A DNA stretch of 64,000 nucleotides from Vicia villosa (lineage: Eukaryota; Streptophyta; Magnoliopsida; Fabales; Fabaceae). The position numbers and the translations under genes are program-made. The stretch spans positions 62,694,336-62,758,335 of the forward strand of contig NC_081183.1 of assembly GCF_029867415.1 (NCBI RefSeq), in the 5' to 3' direction. Shown piece after piece: positions 45,341-57,430 of the stretch. The notes beneath the pieces were generated by a model. That model saw nothing but the letters and a program-made list of their open reading frames with translations, did no database searches and had not been told where the DNA came from. Position 1 is the stretch's first letter. Each line of letters begins with the position of its first letter.

Positions 45341-46926
45341 AGGAGAAAGCCTGGGGTTTTCTTGTGCGCTGCCACAAGGATGAAACTGAATGTTTGATGT
45401 GTCCCAGATGTGGGGCAGTTTACCACAAGAAGCTATCTGAGGCTTTTGAAAGAATTCCGTCGAATTAGAGTTGGGATGCACGCAGGGGCAATCCATACAT
45501 GTACATATTCGACAAAAGAGGGGTCCCAAGAAGACAAGATAGCCCCCATCCATAAGCGAGGAGAGTCACCTTCAAACTGCCAGCAGAAATCCCATAGGAC
45601 AAGTGGACTCCGGCGGGGTCGAGAAGGGCGAGTGGAGGAGTTTCGACGCTGGAGGGAGAACTTCCTGGGCTAATAGGAAACAATTCCAAGCATCAGAGAG
45701 GGAGGCCGTCAGATTGGGAAATTACAAAGGTAAGAATCCTATGTCAAGATCCCAGTGGAGGAGGCCCCAAAGATTGAGGAAAGCATAAAGGGAGACAGTT
45801 TCGACTGAAGTTGGAGAATCCAGCAACGCTAAAGCTCTTCCAAACATAACACACTCAACAAAATCTCCTGTGGGAAGGAAGTTGTTTCCTTCTGAAGATA
45901 AGAACAAAAATCAAAAGCTCTAGAAGGAACAAATAAAAGAAGAAGATATGCTTACAAGCGACTTCGATTCCGACGGAGTCTCATCTTTGAACATGAATTG
46001 TAATGTGGTGTCCGTTTTACCATATGAATATAACCAGGAGACAGAAATTGAAGATGACGACGAGGCTGACGCAACGGAGATGGCGAAGCACAAGCCTGTG
46101 TGTTATTATGTGCTTGGCAATGGCGCTATTGAAGAACAGAATGCACAATTCGAGCGACCAAACCAAGGGATGCAGAACCATCTCAAACTCCTCTACATAA
46201 GGGTTAAAATCAAACAGGTTGGAATAAATAAAGTACTGGTAGATGGAGGGGCTGCAGTAAACCTCATGCCCCAGTTTATGCTGAAAAAATTGGGCATGTT
46301 CGATACAGATGTAAAGACCCCACAACATGGTCTTATCGAACTACGAGGGAAATATAGGACAGACTCTGGGAGTTATTCAGGTAGACTTAACTGTTGGTTC
46401 CATCACTAGACCAACCATGTTCATGGTGATACCAGCGAAGGCCAACTACAACCTGCTACTTGAAAGAGAATGGATCCATGGAATTGGGGAAGTCCCTTCA
46501 ACCATGCACCATAGGGTGTCCATTTGGAGGGAAAATGGTGTAGTGGAGAATATAGAAGCAGATCAAAGTTACTTCATAAGCAAAGTGAACCAAGTAGACA
46601 AGGCGAACTTCGACAGAAATCTGGAAAATATAGGCCCATGTCACCCAGTTGGGGATGCTTACTCCCCAAACAAAAATGCTTTATATTTCTTAACTCTCCA
46701 TCCCAATGGTTTTCTATGGGATCGGAGATAATGGGAGACCCAGAAGAGGGAGAATCATCAGGAATACGGCCTTCGGGCTGGGACGAAGACCCTGATTATG
46801 TCTAAGTCCTCGCTCATCGAAAATATTTCGGCCTATATGGCCAAGAACAAAATAAAAGCGGCTCTCGAAGACGAGATGATTCACATGGCTGTCGAAGCCA
46901 AAAATACTATGCTGAATAATGAAGGG
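45341..46926 (+). pseudogene. Ty3-gypsy element D, linker and protease
   Basis: 45341-45940 is a poorly preserved linker in shifting frames (the second CPRC motif, then KRGVPRRQDS). From 45948 a clean frame reads through a spacer to the protease motif VLVDGGAAVNLMP (about 46237-46275). The usual Asp-Ser/Thr-Gly is written DGGA here, which is common in this lineage. A frameshift near 46330 leads to SITRPTMFMVIPAKANYNLL and the end of the protease domain. RT is absent: the element is cut at 46926 by Ogre element E, and its remainder would lie beyond the window. Confidence 0.8.
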
Positions 46927-49900
46927 TGTCGTCCTCGGTTTTTCTCGTGAGATACGAACTGACTCTTCTTTTATTTTTGAGTTGTGAAAATCAGAGAGTC
47001 GCCACCGACTTTTATTTTATCCAATTAAGGAAAGGTTTATAAAAGAAACAGAAAAAGACCTTTAAGAGATTTTGGGTTCGGGGGTATGTTATACAAAGGG
47101 AAGGTATTAGCACCCCTTTGTATCCATGGTTATCCATGGGCTCTTAATTGCTTAGCTCACTTGTTTGAATCGTTTGTCTTGCTTTGAAATGCTTGTATGT
47201 GGTTTTAAATATTTTGTAAAGAATTAACTTTGTAATGATCCTTGTGCGGATGTATACAAAGTGTTTTATCTTTCGAAAGATGTTTTGAAAAAAAGATCTT
47301 TAACTTCGTTATGATCCTTGTTTGGATATATACAAAGTATTGTCTTTTTTGAAAGTTTTGTTTTGAAAAACAGTGATATGTGAAACATTTGTTGTTTTGT
47401 TTGATTTTGAGCAAGCAATTAGGAGATCTACCCTAAATTTATGAGGTCCTTTCCTATTTTCTTTTAGAAAATTTTCTTTGAATGGATACAGAAAGAAATT
47501 GTTTGAATTGTATTTAAAACAATAGAATTGATTTTGAAAAGAGTAACAGATGGATTACCCTAAGAGGTGCAAGTGTGATTGTGTTTTGATTCAGATATTT
47601 TTGTCTTTGAAATTAGTGACCTAACGCTTCAGTTTTTATCTTTTGACATACACGCAGTTTTATATGTACAGAAATTAAAGTGCGGGAATGTAAAATGCGG
47701 AAAATAAATCTACGCTATTACATCGATTGTGCGAGAAATGTAAACTACACTATTTACATGAATTTGACAACCTATACACTTATCTATGAATTTAAATTGC
47801 AATAAGATAAAGGGGAAATATTTTTGGATTTTTGGATGGTTGATTTTAATCAAAATTAATGCATAATTAATTTAATTAAAAAATTAAGAATTAGAAATAA
47901 AATTTAAACCTAAGAAAAATTAAGTCCAAAATATGTTCAAATTGTTTGTTAATTAATTTTAAAACGAAATTAATTTTTGTGATTTTCTTGGTTATTCCTT
48001 GGTCTATTTTCATGTGTGTGTTGTTGATGAAGTATTCTAGTCCATTTATAGGCCATGGAAGTGCTGCAAACTTAAGCTATCAAGCATTGATTGCTTTTGA
48101 ACTTTTGAATTTTTAAATAATAAAAACTTTGAATTTTTGGCCATGGCTTGATTTTCTTCATCCCTCTTGCTCTAGGCCTTCCATGTGCTTCTATGCTGCA
48201 GAGTTTGGATCAATTTTGATGGCTTTTGCTTAAGAACAAAGCATTGTATCATTATCTTACACCATTTCTTTTTTAATTTAACTTTAAATGTAATAAAATT
48301 AAACTAAAAAAGAAATAAAAATGTTATGGGCCTTAGGTTGGTCGTGGGAGGCCCTTAGCATCATTAGAATCATGTTTGGGTCATGAAAACTTGGCCTCTT
48401 TTGGAAAAAAACATTTTTGATCAATGTTGGTTTCATGCATTTTCCCAAAAAATAGCCAACTTCAACAAGGCATATCTCCCTCAATTTTGATCATATGAAG
48501 GAGTTCTTGTACTTTTTAGAAACCTCAAGATGTCCTCTACAAGCTACTTTGGAAACTTTTTTTCATTTGGAGAAGTTATCTTGATGTTATGGCCTTTGAC
48601 AAAAAACCACTTTTTGTTGACTTTGAAAATGACCTGTAATGTTTGAGCTCATATTTTTCAAATGGTGAATCCAATGACCATGGGATCAATTGCATTTGAA
48701 ATATAATTGAATTTCCTTCAAAACAAACTTTGTTTGTAATTTTTTGAATGAACGAGGAGAGAGTTATGGCCGGTCAAAGTTTAATTGACTTTTTAGGAGA
48801 AAACCCTAATTTTGAAACTTAGGGTTTTGTTGATTTTTGATCTTTTCTTGATGAATTATGATAAACCATTGATCAAATGATGAATCTTTTGACAAAATAT
48901 GGATGTTGACAAAAAATTTCATTTTTGACTGTCTGTTGACTTTTTGGTCAAATTGGTCGTCTGTTGACTGTTTGAGCTGCTGACTGTGCATCTGAGCGAA
49001 TTGAAGTTTGAAAATTTGTCTGGTGGTACTTTGAGACATATGGAGGTCCATGAAATCCATTTGAGGTCTCAAAAAACTTGTTCTCCTGAAAAAAACAAAA
49101 ACCCTAGTTAGGGACTGTTTGTGTAGGAGACGGTTAAGCGTACCTGATTTTTGTGCAGTGTTGAGTCTCTGATGATCATGTGATTATCAGAAGACTTCTA
49201 GAACAAAAATCTTGGAATTTTGAAATGCAAAAGATTGATTTGAATGATGATACAAAACACAGAGAATCATGCTGTCAGCGAGTTTGACTGTCAACTGGCT
49301 GTCCGGGCATTAACGTAACAGTTAAAGTGAAAACTTAACAGTTAAAGTTAATTTTTTTTCTTTTTTTGTTTTTGTTGTGTTAATGGTAAAAATTTATTTA
49401 CATGAGTTGTTAGAAAAACACAAACATAATAAATAAATAAAATATACTGTACGCGAACGAAATTACCGATAATAACCTTGAAAAATATTCAATGCACAGA
49501 AAAAATAAATATTTAACTAGCAAAAACACACATAATATTATCTTGATAATTAAACGACAATACAAATATTACATAATATAATGAACAGTACGACAAATAA
49601 AATAAACGGTACATTATTTGAAAGCGAAAGATACGACAAACTTTAAAAATGACGATTAAAAACCCATGCTATAAATAACAACATATAGATGAACGGGAGT
49701 GTAAGCAACCCAGGTCTGCATTTTTCAGGACTATGTAGACAGAAAAAGGACATGATCACCACCAAAATAGTGATGACCATAAGAAAACACGTATCCATCC
49801 ATTTTGCCATTTTTGCCGGGGAAGAAGAGAAAATAATTATGAGGTAGAAGTTTGAGAAATGAGTTGAAATTTGATGTGAGAATTTATGGAAAAAATGAGA

Positions 49901-50484
49901 GGTATTTATAGAGTGAAAAGAAGGATAGAGACGTTGGGGAATGAAGTGATTCCGTACAAAAAAGGAAAATTTGAGTGGTAGTAGGATTTGAAAGAAAGTG
50001 TATGGTAGGGTTTGAAAAGAGAGATGTATAGAATAAAGCTAGGATTTGATTTGAAAGAAAGAGATTTGAAAAGAAAGGAAGAGATTTTGAAAATAATAGA
50101 AGAGATTTTGAAAATAATAATATAGTACAAAAATTAGTGGGAAACAAAAACTAATAATAATTTACTTGTTACCAGTACAGTCTGAATCCCCGGACTCTGC
50201 GCCTGCAAAATTTAATTTTGTACCAATTGCGTCAGTACTATTTATCTGCAAATAAATCTCAAATAAACAGCGTGTGTGAAGTGATAAACAGTACTTGGCG
50301 TTTGTGTAAGAATAAATTCAACAGCGAACCAAAATACCGTATAAGAAAAATTCTAAAAACCGAGTATTCATAAAATCAGGATATTTATGAAATAAAATCC
50401 AAGATTATATGAAACTCCCAATTTTAGACAGAAGTCTGTTGCCTTCTTTCTAAAAAAGATGCGGGCAAATTTTGGGGTATAACA
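46927..50484 (-). repeat. 3' LTR of Ogre-type element E
   Basis: On the reverse strand it starts TGTTATACCCCAAAATTTGC (50484 downwards) and probably ends GAGGACGACA at 46936-46927; AAGGG at 46922-46926 would be the target duplication. 3,558 bases. GAGTCGCCACCGAC at 46985-47000 is the reverse of the GGTGGCGACTC block seen in LTRs J, K and 12549-15942. No protein-coding content. The outer end is inferred and the second AAGGG copy is outside the window. Confidence 0.75.
49903..49910 (-). promoter_or_regulatory. TATA box of LTR E
   Basis: TATAAATA on the reverse strand, about 575 bases into the LTR, followed by CCTCTCATTTT. A similar TATAAATAGAGG occurs in LTR F. Confidence 0.6.
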
Positions 50485-50768
50485 GCTGCCCCTATTCAAT
50501 CTTCTTAAACCTGAAGAGACTGATTGGAATCTGAAGGTAGAAGATGATTGAATATTTAGATGCCCTAAAAATTTGCACTTACCTCCGCCAGAAGTGATGC
50601 TGGAATTTGCACTGAGTGTTGTCTGAGAAATGTTGTTGGTAGATCGAAACATTACCTGAGATGGGTTTTCAGATGCCATCTGGCGAATGTGTTGATGGTT
50701 TGTTCATCAGAATGAATCCATTGATTATATCTTGCTGAAGGATTTGAAAACCTCTGCGTTGACCGTTT

Positions 50769-51095
50769 CGGAACCGTCTGAGGTTACCGCTTTAAGTCTT
50801 GGAGGCTGATCGTTACGGAACTGTCCAAAGTTTTTCCGCTTTAGATTTTGAAAGTTGATCTATGTGGAACCGTGTGAGGTATCAGCTTTAGATCTTTGAA
50901 GGTTGATCATTGTGGAACCGTCTGAGGTATCCGCCTTGGATCTTGAAGATTGACTTCTTTAAGGAACCGTCTAAGGTATCGACTTAGATCTTAAGGTAGA
51001 TCATTAAGGAACCGTCCAAGGTATCGACTTAGATCTGAAGGTAGATCATTAAGGAACCGTCCAAGGTATCGACTTAGATCTGTGTTGCTTGTTTT
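50769..51095 (-). repeat. Tandem array, 55-63-base units, in the tail of E
   Basis: About seven units on the forward strand begin GGAACCGTCTGAGGT or GGAACCGTCCAAGGT and continue ATCGACTTAGATCT. The last two are nearly identical, the first ones diverged, as expected for recent expansion at one end. Confidence 0.8.
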
Positions 51096-52265
51096 GAGTT
51101 GATAGGTGGTCCGAAAAGAGAGATCTCTTCAGTTTGACTCTTTGGTTTGATTATATCTGAGAGGAATGTTCGTCTGAATAAAATCCAGGGGAACACTGCA
51201 TGTAATTGAGAATAACTTTGCTGAGGATATTCGTCCACCTGGAAAAAATCAAGTTAGTGACATGCAATGTCATGATGCATGTAATGTATATGTTGAGATT
51301 CTCAATCTAAATGAGAACCGTGCATGTTATGTATGTGTTTGTCGTGAAACATCATATGCTACGTATGAATATGCGTATGATGTATGACTTATGCAATTTA
51401 GAGCGTATCAAACTTCTGATTGGGAAAATAAATCCCTGCTTGCTATTTTGGAAACAAAGGCATTGTGATTGTTGATGATCCTTGCTATCTTGTTCAAGTA
51501 CACTCAGCTGGGGAACTTCCGTACAGACCAGGGTGTTCTGTTGAGGGATATTTGACTATCGTTCGAGGATGAAGGATAATTTGAAAGTTATGATTTTGAT
51601 GCACCTTGAGTGGGAATAAGAAAGATGCATAATCCTCCGATGCACTATTTGACCAAGCCTCGGTGTGGAGGATCACACCTTCTGGGGATAGTGATTTTGA
51701 ACAGCCCTGCTGAGGAATAAGGTTTCTCGAATCACTTTGTTGGAGAGAAAAACCTCATTGATGATTTTGCCGAGAAACGTATCTCTGTTGGGGAACTTTT
51801 TCCCGATGCTGGTTTCAGGATGATATCCAGATGATTGGGACATTACCTGAATGTTATTCCTGTTTTCTTATAAACATCAGTCATATTCAAATGCATATGT
51901 TCATTCAAAATTATCAATGGGACGTTTACGTATTCAAAACAGAAAAAGTGAAAACATTGAGTTTGAGCATGAACTATATTGATTTTGAAAGAGAGCCATA
52001 ATAGGCGGATTAGTACAAGGAGACAAAAATCCTAGTAGTAGGAAATTGTCATAAAACTTTTAAAAGTACTTATAAAGGGAAATAGCTATGTGAAAAAATT
52101 CCAGTCAAGTTTCGACTCTACTATTGCCAATCTGTCTTCGAGTATCTCATCCCTCACTTGTTGGAAGAAAGTGATTGGACTGATTGGTGCCTTTGATGTA
52201 TTGAACCTTGAAGGTGAGTAGGTAGCCAAACGGGACATAGTCGTACACTTTATTCCCTAACTTTT

Positions 52266-52416
52266 GCCTAGGCTGCCTTTTCAGGTTTTCAGCCTACCGG
52301 GATAATTATTACTTATTTAGTCTCTAATTTTTGCATGGATCGCCCTTTCAGGTTTTCAATCCACCGAGACCCTCATTTTTTTTGCCTAAGTCGCCCTTTC
52401 AGGTTTTCAACTTAGC
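52266..52416 (-). repeat. Three covarying hairpin units next to integrase of E
   Basis: Units about 60 bases apart share the loop GCCCTTTCAGGTTTTCA (forward strand). The flanking stems differ between units but pair within each: TAGGCTG/CAGCCTA (52269-52275 with 52290-52296), TGGAT/ATCCA (52336-52340 with 52359-52363) and CTAAGT/ACTTAG (52386-52391 with 52410-52415). Confidence 0.75.
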
Positions 52417-52426
52417 GAGCTTTTCT

Positions 52427-53689
52427 TTAAGCGAAGTACTTTTTGACTATGTCCGCATTTACAGGGTGTGGGAAATCCTCACCATCCATAGTGGTAAGCA
52501 ACATGGATCCGCCGAAGAATACTTTCTTAATTACAAATGGTCCCTCATAAGTGGGAGTCCACTTGCCCCTGGGATCGCCATGTGGTAAGATGATACGTTT
52601 GATAACCAAATCACCGGTTTGATATGCCTGACTTTTGACTTTCTTGTTGAAGGCTTTGATCATACGTTTCTGATACAACTGATCATGACAAATAGCCGCA
52701 AGCCTCTTCTCATCAATCAAGTTTATTTGGTCCAACCGAGTCTGAATCCAATCGTCTTCGTCTAGATCAGCTTCTTTCATAATCCTCAGGGAAGGAATCT
52801 GAATTTCAATTGGAAGAACTGCCTCCATACCATAGACTAAGGAGAATGGAGTTGCCCCTGTTGAAGTACGCGCTGATGTGCGATAACCATGAAGAGCAAA
52901 AGGTAACATCTCATGCCAGTCTTTGTAGGTTACTGTCATCTTTTGTATGATCTTTTTGATGTTCTTGTTGGCAGCTTCCACCGTGCCATTCATCTTTGGT
53001 CGATATGGAGAGGAATTATGATGTTTGATCTGGAATTGCGTACAGAGTTCAGTAATCATTCTGTCGTTTAAATTTGTGCCATTGTCTGTGATGATCCTTT
53101 CAGGGACGCCATAGCGACAAATGAGATTGTGCTTGATAAATTGGGCCACCACATTCTTGGTGACTGAAGCTAACGAAGCTGCTTCTACCCATTTCGTGAA
53201 ATAATCAATAGCGACCAGGATAAAGCGATGTCCGTTGGAAGCAGTAGGCTTGATTTCTCCAATCATATCAATACCCCACATTGCAAAAGGCCAAGGATCC
53301 GTCAGGACGTTTAATGGGACTGGAGGTACATGTACTTTGTCGGCATATATCTGGCATTTATGACAAGTTCTGGAGTGATGATGGCAATCTGTCTCCATGG
53401 TAGACTAGTAATAACCTGCTCTTAAGATTTTTTTAGCCATTGTATGTCCACTTGAATGAGTACCAAAGGCACCATCGTGTATGTCTTCCATAATCTATTC
53501 TGCTTCCTTCTTGTTCACACAACGAAGCAAAGTCGAGTCATGGTTGCGTTTGTATAGGATTCCATTACTTAGAAAGAATTTGGCAGCAAATCTCCTTAGA
53601 AACTTTCTATCGTTAGTGGATGCCCCTTTAGGATACTCCTGGGCTTCGAGATATCTTTTTACTTCATAGAACCATGGTTTTTCTTCCAT
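52427..53689 (-). pseudogene. Ogre element E integrase
   Basis: Read on the reverse strand. 53689-53495 covers the spacer after RNase H and the start of the zinc-binding region (RFAAKFFLSNGILYKRNHDS). One stop near 53494 and a TAG near 53408 (probably a Trp site) interrupt the zinc region before CHKCQIYADKVH. The core is then open from 53398: MWGIDMIGEI (Asp), IITDNGTNLNDR (Asp) and NGTVEAANKNIKKI (Glu), followed by GYRTSARTSTGATPFSLVYG. The C-terminal GPF module is KWTPTYEGPFVIKKVF, ending at 52427. There is no chromodomain, as expected for the Tat lineage. Confidence 0.92.
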
Positions 53690-54717
53690 TCCTTCGGTAT
53701 CAATCTCATTGCAATAGGCTGGTTCATCCTGTCTGAAATGGTGATCATTGGCGCCTCATTGTCCCACCTGACTTTGAACATAGATGACATGGTAGCTAAA
53801 GCATCAGCTAGTTGATTTTCTTCGCGCGGGATATGTTCAAAAGTGATTTCTTCAAAATAAGGAATCAAACTCAGCACATATTCTTTGTATGGAATTAGAT
53901 TCGGGTGCTTCGTGTCCCATTCCTCTTTGACTTGATAAATTACAAGGGCCGAGTCTCCATAGACCTCCAGGAACTTGATTCTCAGATCGATTGCAGCTTT
54001 AAGACCCAGAATACATGCTTCATACTCGGCTATATTGTTAGTGCAGTTGAAACATAATCTGGCAGTGAATGGTGTATGTCCTCCTGCAGGAGAAATGATC
54101 ACAGCTCCAATGCCATTGCCAAGTGCATTAGAGGCTCCATCAAAAACCATAGTCCATCGGGATCCTGGCTCGGGTCCTTCCTCCGGTTCTGGTTGTTTGT
54201 AGTCAGTAACTAGCATAATGTCTTCATCTGGGAAGTCAAAGTTCAACGCTTGATAATCATCCACTGCTTGATGAGCCAGATGATCAGCTACCACACTTCC
54301 TTTGATTGCTATTTGTGAAGTATACTGGATGTCATACTCTGTTAAGATCATTTTCCATCTTGCTATTCTTCCAGAGAGAGCAGGTTTTTCGAACACATAT
54401 TTGATAGGATCCATTTTGGAGATCAGGAAAGTGGTATGGTTTAGCATATACTGTCTTAGTCGGCGAGCCGCCCATGCCAAGGCACAACAAGTTTTCTCGA
54501 GTAGTGAGTATCTTGTTTCACAATCGGTAAACTTTTTACTGAGATAGTAGATTGCATGCTCTTTTCGGCCAGACTCATCATGTTGCCCCAGTACACACCC
54601 CATTGAATCTTCTAATACTGTTAGGTACATTATCAGAGGTCTTCCTTCCACTGGTGGTAACAAGATTGGTGGTTTTTGAAGATATTCTTTGATCTTATCA
54701 AAGGCTAATTGGCATTT
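53659..54717 (-). pseudogene. Ogre element E: end of RT, RNase H and second RNase H
   Basis: The reverse-strand frame begins at the junction with LTR F (54717) and runs to 53659 without a stop. First comes the gypsy RNase H (YLTVLEDSMGCVLGQHDESG, YSLLEKTCCALAWAARRLRQ). A connection follows with KMDPIKYVFEKPALSGRIAR. Then a second, archaeal-type RNase H keeps its acidic residues: MVFDGASNALGNGIGA (Asp), NIAEYEACILGLKAA (Glu), VYGDSALV (Asp) and NQLADALATM (Asp). Two RNase H domains in series mark the Tat/Ogre lineage. The polymerase part of RT lies beyond LTR F and outside the window, so this frame is truncated by insertion. Confidence 0.9.
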
Positions 54718-56249
54718 TGTCATACCCTAATTTTTGACCCCCCCTGAGATGACATATCTTCAGGATTTTCATCAAGTCAAAGCAAGTACCCAGAGCAGTC
54801 TGACATTCAATCAAGGGTGTTCAAAGACAAGAAAACTTAGACAAAGGATCAATCAATAGAAGGATTAGTCTCCAATACAATCATAAGACTCAAGAGCTTC
54901 ATTTTTTCACCTATGATTGATTAGACACCCAGTCATCTAAGTACAGGTTTACTCAGGTCACCAGACTAGGGTTTTTTAGCCTATCAAGGACTAAAATCAG
55001 GGATCACCTTTGGGAAACCCTAAAAAGCCCTAGGGGGTCATTTAAAGACATCAATCATCTTCAAATAACTCATATGACAAGATCCACTGGACATTACACC
55101 TCAATTCAAAGTCTACAGTCATTATTTTCGTATGGTCGACAATTAGGGTTTTTGACCTAATTCACCAGGATAGTTGACTTTTAATCAGGGAATGGATTCA
55201 AAACTCAAGACATGATTCAAGAACCTCTACTACCTAATTATAATCCATTTACATCAATCATTTGAGGAGAAGATCTTGATTCTACACAAAAGTCCAAAAT
55301 CTCACCTTATCTGGAAAAAGTCAACTGTATGGGATCACCCTTGACTTTTAAGATTTTTGGTCAAACCATGACTTTCAAGGATCAATATCATCAATATATG
55401 GATATTAAAGTCATTTGACCAAAGAAATTCAAAAAGAATCTTCAAGGAGCAAAAAGTCGGGAATTAGGGTTTTTTGAAGGCATGGTGAGAACTCAAAATT
55501 TCACCTACACAACTCAAAAAACTTCCAACATGAAAGTTGTAGATCTTGCAAAATAAAACAAAATCTAACAAAGGAACTTTTTTCAAAAGATCAATCATTT
55601 AAGAGTTTTGGAAATTTTGGAGCTTTAGGTCATAAACACTTAGAAAATTTTCTAAGTGTTTTAACCTAGTTTTCTTCCAACTTTGGCCTCATTTTTCACA
55701 AATTTGCCAAAGGATTCTGAAGAAACTCCAAACTAGTGATTTGAAGTAGATGTTTAGGGCTTTCCAAATTGTGTTCAACCTTCTCCAAATTCATTTTGAG
55801 CTAGGAGTTATGCTTGTTCAAAGTTGGCCTCATGAAGTGAAATTATAGGTCATGCATCATTTTTGAACTTTGAAATTTTGTGCACATGACCTCAAATATG
55901 GATGCTACACGACCCATAACACATCTGAAAACATGCCATGCATTCATTTTCACCATGCCATGATAATTGAAGAAGATTCCTAAAACAAGAACATGTGATT
56001 ATGTAATGATTACATTTGTGAATTTATGGCAAATTGATGAATCACCCAAGGAATCTTCTCACCAACCAATTAGAGCTCACTTTGCATCTGAAATGTTCCC
56101 TAAGATCAGATAGAATCAATGGATAGGGGAAGCTAGCCCGAAAATGCATCATTGCATTTAGGATCTTTTCAATTTTTCTTCTTGGCTAAGAAACCAAACT
56201 CACTACACTAAGCAAGCTTGCTATGTTCAATTGCTCTGAGCCAATTGCC

Positions 56250-56257
56250 TATAAATA
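56250..56257 (+). promoter_or_regulatory. TATA box of LTR F
   Basis: TATAAATA, eight bases after a CCAAT word at 56241-56245, followed by GAGGCC and a pyrimidine-rich stretch typical of a transcription start. Confidence 0.6.
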
Positions 56258-57206
56258 GAGGCCTCTTTCTCATTCAGAAAACACACCAAAGCAACCATAT
56301 TCCTTGCTTTCTCTTTCTCTTCTCATGCTTATTGTTTTTCAAAGTTCTTTGGCAAGAAGAATCGTTTTCTTCAAACCAGAGCTTATCTTTGGAAAGTAAG
56401 CATTCTAACATCTCAAGGGAGATCATTTGAGGTGATCCAAGCACCTGGATCACTTCTGTAAGTGGAGGAACGCCATTGTTACTCTCACTTTGGAGCTGTT
56501 GCAGTTGGAGGTCCATAGAGCAATTCAGAAGGTTTCCAACAAAGCCAAGCATCCAGGCACGTTCCATAGGAGGTAGTGAAGCTGTTCAGATGGCTGCAGC
56601 TCATCTGTAACTCAAGGATCATCACTCTCCATGTTCACTTGAAGCTCAAATTGAGGGAGGTCCATAGAACAATTCAGGAGGATTGAGGTTACAACAATCA
56701 TTCAGTTAGCATCACTGAGTCACAAGGAAGCTTTTGGGATCATTCATACAAGCCCAGTTGCTCTCTATCATCCTCACGACCTCCATTTTCAGAGGTAAGT
56801 TTCTGAACTCCACCTCTTTAATTTAAGCACTCTTTATGATATAGCTCGATTCTATCTTGTTCAGCATCATCAGAGGATTGAAAACCCTCTATCATCATTC
56901 ATTTATCTTTCAGTATAGCCATTTAATTTGATTTTTAAATTTTAGGGTTCTTCACGATTTATGGTAAATTAGTTAGATGTAGTTAATATAAATCTATGTT
57001 AGTTACATATTTAGAATCGTGAGTGAATTTAGAACAAGTTTCATCTTTACATCTTCGCAAATGGTTGAGATTTGAAAGAATCAGAATTTCAGAAATGATG
57101 GAGCTTGAGGTTGAAGACGAAGATGGAGGGTGGCGCCATTTTTCAAATCTCTGAACAGAGTTTATTTTATTTTTAATAATAGGCGTTTTCTAAACGAATG
57201 AATAAC

Positions 57207-57430
57207 TTGCCCTAGTGGCCACACATGCGCTCTTAGTCTCCTCATGCCCAAAGTCTGGGGTTCGAATCCCCCTCGCCCCAGACTTTTTATTCCTTTTATT
57301 TTTTCATGATTTACACACTTGTCTGAAAATATAATGCGTTGGATGTGTATCATAAACACCAAGCGCGCGTTGGCCCAGTGGTGTTGTTTTGAGTTGTTGA
57401 CTTCAAGGGCGTGGGTTCAAACCATGGTGA
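57207..57430 (+). other. Two tRNA-like modules in LTR F
   Basis: Module 1: TTGCCCTAGTGGCC then a T-arm GGGGTTCGAATCCCC near 57257-57271 (perfect B-box). Module 2: A-box TGGCCCAGTGG at 57371-57381 and B-box-like GGTTCAAACC at 57414-57423, 43 bases apart, the normal distance in tRNA genes. Acceptor stems do not close, so they are not functional tRNAs. Confidence 0.55.

Larger units (their letters stand above)
50485..52426 (-). other. Noncoding 3' tail of Ogre element E
   Basis: This lies between the integrase stop and the 3' LTR. It ends (reverse strand) with TTCAGGTTTAAGAAGATTGA and AGGGGCAGC, the polypurine tract shared with element J. It holds two arrays: about seven units of 55-63 bases around GGAACCGTCYGAGGTATCG at 50769-51095, and three hairpin units at 52266-52416. 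Bases 51100-52200 show no structure I can name. Confidence 0.75.

Noticed and set aside
52331..52588. Forward-strand ORF of 85 codons
   Set aside because: It is antisense to the integrase end and the hairpin repeats of element E.
56218..56567. Short ORFs on both strands near the TATA box of LTR F
   Set aside because: No domain, no conservation visible, opposite-strand overlap; probably chance frames in the LTR leader.
57207..57430. Functional tRNA genes
   Set aside because: B-boxes are good, but no acceptor stem or full cloverleaf can be drawn, and they lie within an LTR.
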